DNA of 64,000 bases from Varroa destructor. Taxonomy: Eukaryota > Arthropoda > Arachnida > Mesostigmata > Varroidae. The notes beneath the pieces were generated by a model. The model worked only from the letters and a program-made list of their open reading frames with translations. It made no database searches and had not been told where the DNA came from. Positions 22,701 through 36,449 of the stretch are shown piece after piece. Position numbers and translations under genes: made by a program. The stretch spans positions 6,674,082-6,738,081 of the forward strand of contig NW_019211459.1 of assembly GCF_002443255.2 (NCBI RefSeq), in the 5' to 3' direction. Within the stretch, counting starts at the first letter, position 1, and each line of letters begins with the position of its first letter.

Positions 22701-24200
22701 TGCTGCTTCTGCTGAAGCCTGGCAGTCGCTCATATGCGATGCTACCGTTGGTGATTTTGTTCCTGTAGCTGGCAATGGTCGCCGAACGACACCGACGCCG
22801 ATGATGACTTCTACATTGTACGTGACGCGTTTTGTACCGTTGCGGACGAAGCGAATATGCACGCGATGTCCAGCGTATCTTTGCCTTGTACATTGCCTTA
22901 CACGTTCGTTGGCTCGCTCGTCCGTTTTGCACCGGCATCCTTACTGGGTCGACTGTGTTGCATAAAAGACTGATGCCACATCTTCAGCGTGATAATCGAA
23001 TAGGGACAAGCAGGCAGGATAAAATGCCGAAGGACCAAGCCGGAAGTCTAACTGTATATGCTGGTGGCTCTTACGAGACGAACGAATTGCTCGATCGATC
23101 GATAGGTGGTTCGATCAATCGGTCGTCTAATTGAACTGGTAGCTTTGTCAATGTCGAGAGCCCATCGCAAAGGTTTCGCATCGTCGGCGTCATTTCGTCG
23201 TCTGTTTGTCAGGCGGCCGGATACCGCCCGGGGGCGACGTCGTCAGCAAGATCAACGCTGGCCGCGTGGCCAATCGATCAACCATTGCGGAGATACCACC
23301 TGACCACACCACGGTAGCCTTCGGTACCAGCAGCAACAGCTGCAGCGTCGGCAGCAGAAGAACTATTGGCTGTTGTAATTACTACCAGGCCGCGGCTACG
23401 TTCGCCGTTTTCTTAGCGGCTAGAAGCAAAATAAAGATACAGAGCAGCGGCAGACGAAAGCGACCACAGCAGCTGCAGTTGATCAGGGTGGCTGAAGGAC
23501 GTTTTGGTTAGCGGTAAAGGCTGTGGCGGTCCTGCTTTTGCTGAACAGTTAGTAGTGAACAGTGGCCACGTAATGCCATCGTTGCCAGCCGCGGTTGTAC
23601 TGACGGCGACTGCGTAACGGAGTAGAGGTTCTCGACGTACGACATCGCTGTGGTCGTCGTCGTCGGTGGCGTTCATTAAATTCATTCCGATCTCTCGAAC
23701 TCCCCACCCTCCGCCTTTGCGCCACTTTTCGTTCGTTCGCCCGCCGTTGATTTACTCAGCGCATGTGGTGTGGCGATCGGACAGGCCTATGGTAGTTAAT
23801 AATAGTAAATTGAAAATCAGCTTGCCTATCTGGCCAGTGATTGGTAACTGCTGGCTGGTTGGTACATGGGCCTGCGAATCGCGCGGCGCTCTTGCGCGGC
23901 GGACACAGCTGTGAACAACAGCTGTGGTCGCAATCGCTGCGGTTCAACTGCAAAAGCAGCTGCACCGAAATACGGCAACAAGTGTAACCCCGACGACGGT
24001 AACAAAGATCATAAAAATAGTAATCATAGCAGTGGCCATCATTAGATCAACAACCGCCAGATGGAACTGTCGATCTGCGCGTCGCCAACGAATGCGCTAC
24101 AAAGCGAAGAACAAACCGATCCCGGCAGTTACTGTCGTGCGTCTGGCAGCGGTCCCTTAGCAGCTTGTGGGGGGCTTCTAAGGCTTTGCCCTACTATTTC
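22100..24200. other. GC-richer non-coding block
   Basis: Open frames overlap on both strands but show no recognisable domain. It contains the (GCG)n run at 22669-22700 and many GTC/CAG triplets. No exon could be supported. Confidence 0.5.
22669..22700. repeat. (GCG)n microsatellite
   Basis: About ten perfect GCG units followed by TGC/TTC triplets. Confidence 0.92.
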
Positions 24201-27200
24201 GAAGATGATGTATGTGCACTTATTGTGCATATATAGACATATATGCCACTCGTATACGTCGCGCTAATAGTAAGTAATAAGTGCATCATAGTTAATTTAA
24301 ATACGTGCCGGTTATAGCGATAATTCTTGTAGCAGATCATATTGACGGGCAGGATTTCTTCCGTTCGACAGTCGATCCTTTTAGAGCTTTCGCGTGACTG
24401 CTTCCGGAAGATCGTTTGCTCGCCGTATACAACAAGTATCACCAATTAAGCAACCGTTACAATTGAAATAATGTCGTTTATCGCCATCAGCAGGCCTGCT
24501 GCATTCTGGTAGTAAATAGGTCATAATAGGGTTAGCAATCGCCCATTAGACACACTCACAGACACTCTTGAAGGGTACACTGTTCGACATAGAGTAGACG
24601 CAAAAGACGCTGTCTTTTTGCCGCTGGTCTTCCTGCTAAATCTCTGCTGATTTCTAATTGATTGATTCCACGACGACTTACTGAGTGCAATAAGAATGCT
24701 TGATTTGGCGCATCGACCAGCTTCTTCGTTTGTTTCCCTTGTACATATTTAAGTATTTTAGAGAAAATTGTGCGCGCTAGTTGACAATGTAAGCTAATTT
24801 TTAAGTTTCGTTGGATATAGTATTTCTATTAGACTCTTAGCAATAAATTTTTCAAAAAATCAATACCGCTGTTTTATGGTAGCTGAGATCTTTAATGCGT
24901 ATTATATAGAGCTGACCTAAAACCACCTCACGAAAGTCATTGTCGTCGACCGCTACAAAGAGATCGATGAAAATCTATTATTCCTCTAGTTAGCGGCCAT
25001 TTACCTTTCGGTCCTAGCCGCGATTATTTGGATATGTACGATCGAGTATCAGCAGTCAGTGCTAGCCGCTGCGCCTTTTGACCAGACCTATGAGTTGCTT
25101 CTGTCATTTTCACTGTATCGTGACTACGTGGCTCAGCGCCCTTTCCGGCACGCGTCGTTTAGTGGTAAAAGGGGCCATCGAATCATATAGCCACGTTATC
25201 ATCAGCATCGTCACCATCGACTGCTGGACAGCAGCCCCTACTGTCTATAGATACCTACAAAGACTGACTGTCGCCCCCCTCCTACCCGTCTCGGAGCTGC
25301 TTGGTGAACGTCCGCTCGTGTTGTGCGTTGTTTAACGACGTGCGCGACGAGTAAACTGCGAAGACTGAGATGGCATCAAAGCGTGCAAAAAAATTAAATT
25401 ACAGAACATAGACACCGTCGATCGAAGCCATCAGCACTAGTTCCGTCTTTTTTTTTCTACTACAGTTCTCGCTGGCGCACACCGCGTCAACGGCGATCAT
25501 CGACACCATAGATCACACCATTGAAGTGGCAGCACTAGCAAGCTCTCGAGCCACCTCAACACGCGGAGACATTATTATCGTGGTCTCCGTAACGACGGGG
25601 GAGCCAGCAACGGCACGCGCAGGAGTTTCGACGGCTTTCGAGTCGGTTCAGCCAAAATACGTCCGCCGGCCAATGAGTCCGTAAATATGACAACATAGCG
25701 CATAGAAAACATCTCCGCGCTGGTGAAGTTGATAGCTGTCGCAGCTGCTTCGAACCGAGTCGGGAATGGCGTTGACGTACTGCAGTGCGCCGACCGCGTC
25801 AACATCAATCATTTCAGTACGAGCAACATCAGCGTAAGCACCTACAATAACAACACCGATAGAAGCACATCAAGAGTATTGCCGCCGGAAGCCTCAATGA
25901 GGACAACAGCAATCACAGTAAAAATTTAAATTCAGATGACGTCCGCTGGTGCGCTACCAGCGATACCGTCGGCGCAGACTACGGCGTCAACCGCCTCGAC
26001 CTGCTCGCCAAACGAAACGATCACGACATGACTTAATGAAGTACAACGCGTCACTGAGCTGAAGAAGATAAATGCAGTGGGAAGCTAGTAAGAAACAAAT
26101 CGTCAGTAGAAGAAGGAAGATAAGAGTTGCACTTGATTTTTCACTTTGCTAGAAAAGAATAAAAAGCGCTGGTTGTACTAGAGTGTCATCGAGCGTCTAA
26201 TAATGGTATCATATTGTAAATCAAGTAAGGTCGATGTATCATCGCGTTGGCAGGTCGTTGCTAGCTCGATGGAAAAAAAATCTAGCTTACATCTCACCTT
26301 GTAGGTCTACCCATTTCTCGACGAGCTGTCTACAACAACCAAAATCATACTCCAATACCTTCCGAATCAAATCCGTTTACGGTTGACAAAATAAATGAAG
26401 ACACTGCTTGCCTTCTGGAAGTGGACAAGGTCGTCACTTTTGTATGGACACACGGCGGGTAGATTTCGGCGGTCAGTTCAGATATCGTCATCATTGCGCT
26501 ATTCTTCCTGCTAAAATGAGAATGACATCAGTCAATAATTTTTACCCATCGCTTTATTGTCCGCTTCTGAAGGTCATGCGTTATTAGTCGATTAGTATGG
26601 CATCAATGTCAAACTGACCCGAGCCTTCGGGGCCATCACTACAAATATGAATTGTCCTTTTGTATATGCACATAGTCGCTTTGTCAAGGTATCAGCTCCC
26701 AACGGTTATACCAATAATAACGCAAATATCTGTGATCTGGTCAACATCATCAATAGAAACGCCGATGCACCCAGCGCCAACAGAACGTTAATCTGAAACC
26801 ATCAACTGACCAGCGCAGTGCAATAGAAAATCAATCGTCCACATCGTCTCTTCGGGTCCTAGGCGCCCTCTTTTGTTGATTGCTTTGTTACCATTTCTTT
26901 CTGATGAAACTGTTAAATGTTAACTGACTCAATGAATTCGGTATTCCCTCTCTGCCGTATACTGGCCGATACGATATCAGAACTTCAGACGCCTTGATCT
27001 TTAGATCTTCCCAGGCCAGAGTTGCACACGACGACGGCCGACGATCAGGGCAAACTATGTCTTTGTTCCTCACCGTCGGTCGACTTGGTGTTCGTTTCGA
27101 TAAACCCCTGGATGAGCTAAGCCCACCATGCTCGATGACTTTGGGTCTCGGGGATCTGATGTCACTTAACCCACCGCCGCATCTTCTATACTTTTAGTGA

Positions 27201-27530
27201 CGTTTTGATGATATTTGTATTTTCGCGCACTGCAACATCTGTTGTCGAAAATAAGCTTGCCGTTTGGCAATGCACGACATGCTAGACTTCGCAGGCATCC
27301 AAAGCTGGGCAGAATCTATCCTACCTTGTGACTGCGGCCGAAAGATCGTGGCAGCTTCCAGGGCCACAGATAAGAATAATTAGTACGTATAGCATGATAT
27401 GATTTTAAGCCTGGATTAATAATGAACCAACTTTTTTCCAGATTTGTCTATGCATATCTACGTGTTGGTAGCCATCTTAGCTTGAATTGTGCTCACTTGT
27501 CTCCGACTGTTAAGTACCACTAGATTACTT
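24200..27530. other. Non-coding region without notable features
   Basis: Apart from a small inverted repeat (GCATATAT/ATATATGC at 24227-24246) I see only short chance frames. Confidence 0.5.
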
Positions 27531-27540
27531 GCCCATCCCC

Positions 27541-27615
27541 ATAGTAGCTTAGTGGATAACGTATTTGCCGGCTAATTTTAGAAACACATTGTAGTCTAAG
27601 TTCGAACTCGACATA
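27541..27615 (+). other. tRNA-like segment (degenerate tRNA or head of a tRNA-derived SINE)
   Basis: TAGCTTAGTGGATAACG resembles the D-arm/box A of a tRNA, and AGTTCGAACTC, about 55 bases later, resembles the TPsiC-arm/box B. Between them CGGCTAA resembles a Ser(GCT)-type anticodon loop, with room for a long variable arm. The acceptor stem does not pair convincingly, so this is not called as a functional tRNA. RNA polymerase III promoter function is inferred, not shown. Confidence 0.35.
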
Positions 27616-27649
27616 GATAGACAGACTTCGTTTCGTGCCGGGAGCCAGC

Positions 27650-27683
27650 CGTCCGGTAGAATGCCAAACGGCGATACCGGACG
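27650..27683. repeat. Nested hairpin just downstream of the tRNA-like segment
   Basis: CGTCCGGTA pairs perfectly with TACCGGACG, enclosing a smaller GCC-AAAC-GGC hairpin. Confidence 0.8.
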
Positions 27684-29169
27684 TAAAACTCGAAACATAG
27701 ATGTTACTTTACCTAAAGTGACTTCAGAAGACGTAGTTGGCGTATGATGATGCGCAAGTAAACTATAGTGTCACAGAAGTAATAACAGCAACAGTTTTAT
27801 CCACGAAGGGTTTGACATCGAAAAACATTGTGTGTCTCGCCTTTCCTTGTGGGCAACGCCACGGCCAATGTATTTACAGACCCGCCTTCCCCCAGCATCG
27901 AATAATCTACAGAGGGCAGACGAAAGACTGGCAATTTTTTCAAGTGTTTTCAAACACCATCATCTTCTGTACCACCTCGAAGGACCTTTTAGATCTTCAC
28001 ACTTCGGTGCGACGGCGACGTAACGATGTTTGGGGTCAGGTGGTGGTAATGTGGCCTGACCTTTCGCCATTCGACGATACTGATTGTTGGCATCGACGTA
28101 ACTTTGAAGACATGAAGCTACCGCTTTAGGAAGGAGCGTATTATAGCTGGACAGACGACGCGCCCGATGGTTCACTCCGCCACGCGATTGAGCGCCCGAT
28201 AGTCGATTCAGCTTGTTGTTGACGATAAATGACCGAAGATCGCCTGATCCTTGTCCAAAGGATTGTCTACAAATAGCGTCATCGAACGCTCGACTGACAA
28301 CTATACCGATTCATATATTAATGCTAATAAATCAATGAATAATTAACATTGAAATCATAAAATAAAAATACTGGACCAGTTAGTCATTATTTACTGTGTT
28401 TATAAGCGACAAAATTTACAGAGTTTGTAGTATGTAAATGAAAAGCCATTAAATTGTTTTTATTGTGTCGATATGTATATATTCAACCCATTAACTTCCG
28501 ATGCAACCGTTATAAAACAAGCCCCTTCCGACTATAAACATCCAGGTTAATTTTATCATGAAAAGTCATGAATTCTTGTTGGCTTTATGTGTCTGTGAGT
28601 GTGGTCGTAAGGGATTACGGCGGCACTTTAGGCAATGTTAGTATTTTACCTTAAAATAGCTTCTTCCATACGTTTCATCATTTTCATTGAAGCAACGTAA
28701 GACTCTGACACTCGGCCCCTGATTTGGGCCGACGCTGGAGTTCAAATAGATTTTCCCGACAAGATACGAAGGTTGTTGTTGTTATTACACTTAACATTGT
28801 TACCGGGGTGATTCGTCAATACGCCTACGCTAAAGCTGCCTGAAGCAGTCACCTGACCGATTTAAGAGCCGACGTGTCGAGATGTAAACAGCTTCACAGT
28901 AGCGAAAATTGTAGACTGTGCTATGTCGGCTGTAACCAGCCACGTGCACGATCACACACTGTCCTGTATCCGTACCTCAGAGGACATTGCGTGTTTACGT
29001 ATGTATCTTCGGCAGTACCATCTGTTCCTTCAAAGAACTGGACAGCCAACTTCCTTCAAATGCTATACTCACGCTCTTGCAATAACTTTGTTGTTGGTGA
29101 TAACAACAGCAGCAAGGCTCATCGGGACACAATCCCTCGGACGGGTTCGTGGACGTCGCTCGCTCATCG

Positions 29170-29190
29170 TTGCGGCGGCGGCGGCGGCGG
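29170..29190. repeat. (GGC)n microsatellite
   Basis: Seven GGC-type units, then GACGGCGGC. Confidence 0.85.
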
Positions 29191-29754
29191 CGGCGACGGC
29201 GGCACTGGCTGTTGATTGAGATGCAGTACTAGACAGACGGATGGAATGCTGGAAGACTAGACCTGCTACGGGAACTCTTCCTAATCTTTCTGTCTATCTG
29301 TCCATCTGTCGGCGACAAAGGCCCGCCTGCACTACTGTAGAAGAGCATTCGCTTCCAGCGTACCAGAATAGACTGACTTATCAAGCTGGAATGAATTCAA
29401 AGTCATCACCGTATCGTCACAGTGTTGCGTCTACTGCTTAACTTCGAGAGTCGCGTCCCAGCGCTTCGTTGTGCTCACCCCCGAATTGCTCTACCGCTAT
29501 TGCACTGTTGCTGATGAACGTAAACAAATATCGTAAGGGAAAAAGCAGAACTATAGCCAATTGTTGCGGATGGAACTGCCACCTCTGTCCGTCTGTGACT
29601 GTTTCTCGGTTTGCTGTTGTCGTTGCCAGGAGTGCGCATGGCAGCAAAGCGCGAACAAGCGTATGTAAATACTGTGCAGTTTCTATTATTTACTTACGAG
29701 GATGCGTGAAGCTATCTCTAGATGGCCAACCGCTTGGCCCGTGGTCAAGTAGAA

Positions 29755-29784
29755 ATGATGATGATGATGATGATGATGATGATG
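29755..29784. repeat. (ATG)n microsatellite
   Basis: Ten perfect ATG units. Confidence 0.93.
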
Positions 29785-30605
29785 GCCTAGCGGTCATCAC
29801 CACCGCAGAGGAGAGGTTGACGCGTCACGCGGGTGTTGATAGTGGTCCACATTACGAGCAGGTACTGCGCAGCTTTACCGAATATCTTCGAGTTTCCGTA
29901 ACATGGCGTAGTTTGAAGAGCTATTTAGACAGCCATTCTACTGCCGTCAGACTGATTTGCAAAATATTAACTTAGTGTGTGCATGTGTTCGTAAGACATC
30001 GCTGGCATAGCGTGGTGAAGTATGTGCACGATACTGTAAATGGTATTCGATAGGTCGATCTTCTATTGCTACGATGTTCTATTCTTATTCATAATCGGAA
30101 TAAATTTCCATAGAAACGAATGCGGACAATTAAAATTGATTGAATAGCAATCTACGAAGACGGCCGGGATCAAGCGAGCTCTGATGTGAACTAGCGGACT
30201 GACGCGCGCCAGACACGTTCTGATCCGGCGTAAAATTGCCCTCTGCTAGCTAATATGTCATTATGAAAGTTTGCTCGAATTTTATACATATTTTTTTCTG
30301 TATGTTCACTACTGCTCTGTCGGTTAGGTAGAAGGTTAATACCGATTGTCCAGTTTACGCAGCCTTGCTTGGCGTGACCGTCATACGGTTAGCAATGGGA
30401 CGTAATCGCTCATTCATTAATACTAGTCCACATCGTATACACTAATCGGACAAGAGGTTTTCACTTGGATTCCGTTCGTCGTGTTAGCTCCACCATATCG
30501 CCCAACCACGTAGCGTTTTTCTTATCAACTTTCCATATGGTTCATAGTACAAACGCAACGATAACGACAACGTAGCATGTGCTACCATGCCAGGTCATCG
30601 CCGGT

Positions 30606-30641
30606 CGGCCGGCCGGCCGGCCGGCCAGCCAGCCTGCCTGC
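30606..30641. repeat. (GGCC)n tetranucleotide repeat with CAGC/CTGC degenerate tail
   Basis: About five GGCC units are followed by AGCC and TGCC variants of the same unit. The core is self-complementary and could form hairpins. Confidence 0.85.
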
Positions 30642-33600
30642 TTCGACGCCGACGTCCTCTTGTCTCTGCGATCACGTCGCCTTTCCGCGAGTCACCGCCC
30701 GCCGCCGCCGCCACCGCCACCGCCACCATCGCTATTGCCGTTAGTGTTAAATATTGTCAATACAGTTATTAATTGTTTCGTCGATAAAAGGTTCTGGCCG
30801 AAGATTGGATGGTGACAACGTGTCTAGGCCGCGAACGATATAGACTACTTCATAGTAACTGCTAACTAGTAGATACGCGTCCATTCTATATTAGTGAGTG
30901 TTATTTTATATCCGCGTATCTATCTGTTACTGAACAATCAAGGATCAACCTGTTCCTTCCGACCATGAAACCGTTTGAAGGACGTTCTTCGCTGCGTCAA
31001 TTCTCGAATAATATTGTAATAACTATAATGCGAGCTACGATCATCAACTTGGTCATCAGCAGAATCAGCGATATGCGATTGCGTTTCTACGACCGTTCTG
31101 TGTTGACGCGTGTCGACCAAACATTGTACGAAAGCCATATGATCTGTGTGATATTTGTAGCTATTATTGGCTGTGGCGAAAGACTACCATGTAGAAATTC
31201 GGTGGCGATCTTATGCATTTGTCGGGTATATGCTGATAGCAGTGAGAACTTACACAGATACGTAGACTAGAAACAGAAGTTTCCTGAAATTGGCATTGAT
31301 GCTATATGCCGATATATGTTGCAAAAAGCGCTAATATCGCCGAAGTGGCCCTTGTCGCAGCAGCGGATTCGCTAATAAATCTGGTTTATTCAACCAGCGG
31401 ACATCTGCAACGATGCCGCTATTCCCCAAACAAACTTCCAACGAGCAGTCCGTTGATAAATACTGCGCATAGCTAAATCGAGCCTTCGAGCAGAACAAGA
31501 GCGTGTCCTGGGAAAGTGAGGGCATTCGGTGCCGATGTATAAATTAGACTCTTTGGTACAACAACATGTACATAAATGAAGTGTGAATGCAATGCTTTCG
31601 TCCATAGATACATATCATACACTCACATAGAACTGAACGTAACGGAACCAAAATGAACAGTGTAAAGGGGTCCGAGGGCAAAAGAAACAGGATCAACTGC
31701 GGACGACAACACTTACGTGCGACAGCGGGAGCAGCAAGAACTGCAGCCCTATTAGTTATGGTTGCTGGTGCAACTGGTCCAGTATCGCCACAACCTCAAC
31801 CCACGCATGACTCCGACTGGAAGGCACTCAGTTAGTTCACGATGATCAGAACAGCAGCAGCCTGGCGCGCTACAACGTTCACACTGAAGAGCGGCGACGC
31901 ATTTCGACGCTAGTGCGGAACAAGCGTCGCGACAGGCAGCGAATCAAGGATACTGCGCCCGGTCAAGTGGCAGCCCAACACCAGCACGCCAACTGGGTCT
32001 ACACGATTAGAGCGACCGGGCTTCGTAAGGACTAGGTCTTGTACACTTCTCGTGAATATTTGCAGCGGTGAAACTGTGGTTAGATCATTGAGTGCGGACC
32101 GAAGAATTATCTACCCAATGGGAAAAGAATGATTTGACTTTTAACAGTCATGCCAATAGTCGTCGCTCGCTCAATCGGGAGCTGTATGTCTTGTACAACA
32201 ATACAACATATCTCGGCATGCGAATAGGTCGGGGAAGCTGGCGAATTCTTTTAGTTTGTTTATGTGGCTGCTGTTATGTCGTATTGATGACGTTCGAAAA
32301 GTCAGACCCATGCGATCTCCTCCAATGGTTTGAACAATCCCGCAATGCGAATCTATACTGAAACGAACAACTCTGCCTGATACACAGGCCGTCGTCTTCC
32401 GCGTCCTTGTTATTGTGTGCGCCTGTGTGAGTGAGCGCACTTTCGAGAACCGCTTCAGCTAAATGGACTAACCTTGGTCGCCCGCTGGGCCCTCCAGCGA
32501 GTGAATTTTGCAGGTCCGCCAGCGTCGTCGCATACGCATGAAGCTCTCCTCAAGCTAGCTCAACATATTTCGGGCAGGGCGGGGGGTCACTACTGTAGCC
32601 TAGTGTCTTCTTTACCGCCCGATGTTAGTTGACGCCTTGACGTTACTGAAATAATCGTGAACCCGGTGACTTGAATGACGCTCGTGAGGCTGGGGGGTGA
32701 CGCTCTTGAGATACATTTTTACGGCAACGGTGTGAACTTTATGAACTGAGCAGCGTAACATACCGCCGGCCATACGTCTACGCAGTTAGGAAAGGTTTGT
32801 CGATCTGCGCGCGATCGCTGCTTTACTCGGTACCATCTATCATTCAAGGAGGAGTAGAATCGCTGACAAAAAGCTGAGTGTGAACACATCTCCACAACGA
32901 CCAGCGTCACCAAAGCGGCAGCAGCATCATTACGCACTTGAACAATTGTACTACAGAGCGGATTACCAAGAACGCCACTGAGCTTCTCTACGCAGACTGC
33001 CACTGCGTGAGTTCTATTGCTTCCGCTGTTGCTTGGAGGATTGAGACGAAGGCCAAATCGCCGCTGTCCTGCGATCGTGGGCGGGTGACGCTTGGGGGTA
33101 TGAGCGCGATTTGTGGACATGAGTACGTACTGCTGATGTTCACCATTTTCGGATGTATATTTCCAGGTTAAAGTGGATGTATTCGATGGTCAACATCGCA
33201 TGAACATTAGATCGATGTTAGGCTCGACCGATTATTGGCCGTGATAATACCCTATATCTTGTCATACTGTCGAAGTCTCACCTCAAATCTCAATCGAGTA
33301 ATCGTTCGTCTCATCTCACGTCTATTGAAGCTATTGGAGATTACGATCTTGTTGCCGGAGAAGTGATTGGTGCTACGGATTAGGTGCTACAAAGATGCTA
33401 CTTCAAGTAAAGGATGCTGGCCCTATAAATTGTATTCTTGCATCAAATATGATGCTGTACGAGATCACCTATGCGCTTCGCTAACAATTGCCAACGCTAT
33501 CAAAGGGGTAAAGGCGTTAGCGTATAATATTTGCTGCACGATATGTATGTATGTAATCTTGGTAGAAACACCTTGATAGGACATAAGCTCTTTGTGCAAC

Positions 33601-34264
33601 AAAAGGACCGAGTGCTCAGGAAAATTAAACAAGTTTCAAGAGGGTCCAACTTTCTGCCGACAACACTGTATCCGGTAGGACTGCAAGGCGGAGCGAAGAC
33701 TAATGCCAAGCTTCAAAAGAAGGACTCGTCAGTGGATCATGGCATCCTGCAATTGCACCAGTTGCACTCATAATGTATCGCTGTGATTTTGCGCCAACGT
33801 GTCCAACGTTGTCCGGCATTATCGACTTAAGTCATCCATCTACTTATCTGCATGTGAATGCAATGAGTGCGTCCTATTATGGGCCTGTTCCACAAATACT
33901 ATTTGTGGTTACGCTACTGATACTGCAGCTTCGAGGTCAGGCTCGCCTAATGCGTGCAAGCACACGCGTGCGTTTCACAGACTTCCACTGGACGCGTTAA
34001 ATAAAGATTCAAGTTAGCACTAGCCGGCCTCCTTTAGCCAATTCACAAAGCCCGTTTGGCATCAGTCAACGCAAAAAGATCCACAGCTCTGCTTCTCAAC
34101 TCCTGACCTAATCCAATTGCTGTAACAAGCAGGTTTTTTTTGCAGTAACACCGGCGACAGAAGAAGCACCAGCATTAGCCCATCCTGAACAATAAGCAAG
34201 TGATGAAGTTGTCACATTTTGTCTCTTTGAGTCACCATTCCTCTACGCTAAATGTTCTCTCCTT

Positions 34265-34277
<13 letters not shown>

Positions 34278-34323
<46 letters not shown>
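34278..34323. repeat. (TA)n microsatellite
   Basis: About 23 TA units, preceded by interrupted copies from 34265. Confidence 0.95.
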
Positions 34324-34327
<4 letters not shown>

Positions 34328-35111
34328 ATCGAACCTCACCTTTGCGCAGAAAGATGGCATGTGATGCTGCGCGATCCTTGCGTTGCTGCCGACGCATGTA
34401 GGCGCTGCCGCCTTCATTGTTGGGTCAGTCGGTGTAGGTCGACGCTTGATTGGCAGAAATAGCTATAGCGCAGAGCCAGCTCAGCAGATTCTACCCTTTG
34501 TTTGGATCTTCGCCTCTAGTTCGGAATAGATGGAGATCACATCATCTATGCAATCGACCAGCAGCAACGGATGGCATTATGGTCAATTCATCTCTCCAAA
34601 GTTCATCCTGGTCCTCGCGTCTCTATTATCGCATGTTGCGCTGCCTGCTGCGTGCACTTATTGTCGCATTCGCCTCTGGCGCCATCGCCATAGTTACTGC
34701 TACGCCAGAAACTCATCGTGTCATACTGATGTCACTTTGGTATCCACAATGAGGTTGCGGCGTGCTCACTGGTTGGGTCTTCGTCAATCAGCCGAACCTG
34801 CTACTGCTGCTGCTGCTGCTGCACAGATTGATACTGGAGATATTATGGGGTCCTATCGAGTCATTCCTCGTTTCTGGCTTCTTTCGTTCGTATTTCGATT
34901 TCTTTTTCACTCCTCAGGATTCTTCCCTTCATGTACGCGTTCCGGTCCTTCTTCTTTCCTTTACTCTATCCTGATACACATCTATGAATATGCTATGAAT
35001 TATATCACCGCGGATCTTTCTGCAGATTCAATGCTCTTTCGACTATGGGCGTATATTCTCTTTTTAGCCCATTCGATTTGAGTCTGTCTGTATACCTTTT
35101 CGTCTACGGTC

Positions 35112-35114
<3 letters not shown>

Positions 35115-35146
<32 letters not shown>
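35115..35146. repeat. (TG)n microsatellite
   Basis: Sixteen perfect TG units. Confidence 0.95.
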
Positions 35147-35147
<1 letters not shown>

Positions 35148-35811
35148 CCCAGAGGTTCATTGAATATATTGAAGTCGCCTATATTGATCTATCTTGATGT
35201 TTCTATTGCATCGAGACGCACGAAATGCAGACTGAAGTGTAGTACTCTTTTTTGCACCTACGCCAGTACTGGTCCTTCTTGGTGTCTTCGGCTGGTGGCG
35301 TTCCCCATTTCATTCGTCGACGGCGTTAAAGCATAAGGATTCTTGCGACCTTTGAGATCGGGTAGAGTCGTTTCTTGTCGCCTTCCCAACTTCAGATCAT
35401 CTTCGCTAGGTTAACTTCACGCCATAGCAAAGATAGCGAAGAACGCGCATCGGGAGAACACTGAGGACAATACATGCTCAAAGGGGGTACAGCGCAAGGA
35501 TGGGCCGACCGCGCAAGGGAGGTTCAGTTAGCCTTGTACTCTTCGCACTTCTGCATCGTCTATCGGATCAAACAGAGATCGACAGGGAGAAACGGCGCGA
35601 GAAGGAGAGACCTGGGTATCAGAGTAAAATACGGAAGGAACAAGGAAAGTGACGAGGACGAAAAGGCGAGACAGAGTGAGCAAAAAAGCGCCCAACAAGA
35701 AGACGTTCTGCGAGCACCGCTGATGAGCAGAGATGCACAAGCAGAACTAGGCCGAAAAAGAAGACAACGACGACGACGACACAGAATGTCTGTCTGTGCG
35801 GCAGAAAAGAA

Positions 35812-35832
35812 ACACACACACACACACACACA
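35812..35832. repeat. (CA)n microsatellite
   Basis: Ten CA units, then CATACACG. Confidence 0.9.
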
Positions 35833-36372
35833 TACACGACTGGAGAAGCTGTTCTAAAGAAAGGAAGAAGTGTTACCGGGGGTAATGGTGTTGTTGTTGT
35901 TATCGTGCTAGTCGTCTTCGATTGATTCTTCGGCTTCTGCTGCTACAGTTGCTTCTCGGTCATCTTGTTGTTGCTGATACGGTCGTTCTTCTGCTCTATT
36001 GAGAAGTGTGAAGACAGCGCGCTAGCGATGCGCAGAAGAAAACAAGATGGACGCGACAAAGCGAAACACTGATAGAGACCTCAGATGAGCTAAGAGAAGC
36101 TACAGGAAGAGAAACAACCGAGTTTTAGTAAGAAACGCAAGGAGCGGGTAACGCGGAGAAGAGTCGCCGAAGCGCGACTCACAGCCTAGACTAATTCGGA
36201 TCGTCGAAGAGAAAAAATCGCATTGCCGGACACCTCCAGCACGTCTGTGCAGTTCCTGCCTTATTCTCTATTGCTCTATGCCTCTCTACCTTCTTCTCGG
36301 CCAACAGCTCTATTCCCTCCATCTGCTGCAGCCATAATGAATACACAATACACAGCTAGCGACATCTACGTG

Positions 36373-36392
36373 TATATATATATATATATATA
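36373..36392. repeat. (TA)n microsatellite
   Basis: Ten TA units. Confidence 0.9.
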
Positions 36393-36449
36393 GTCAGAGA
36401 CTACAACGAAATAGGATAGATAGGCTGACAGTGCGGTAGGCCAGTTGGC

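Larger units (their letters stand above)
27700..34200. other. Non-coding region with microsatellites
   Basis: It includes (GGC)n at 29170-29190, (ATG)n at 29755-29784 and (GGCC)n at about 30606-30641. The 168-codon plus frame at 29469-29975 runs through the ATG repeat (poly-Asp) and has no domain or splice support. No gene recognised. Confidence 0.5.

Noticed and set aside
34530..35081. 183-codon plus-strand frame with hydrophobic end
   Set aside because: No domain, overlapping alternatives in other frames, a poly-Ala section from a GCT run, and a repeat-rich setting.
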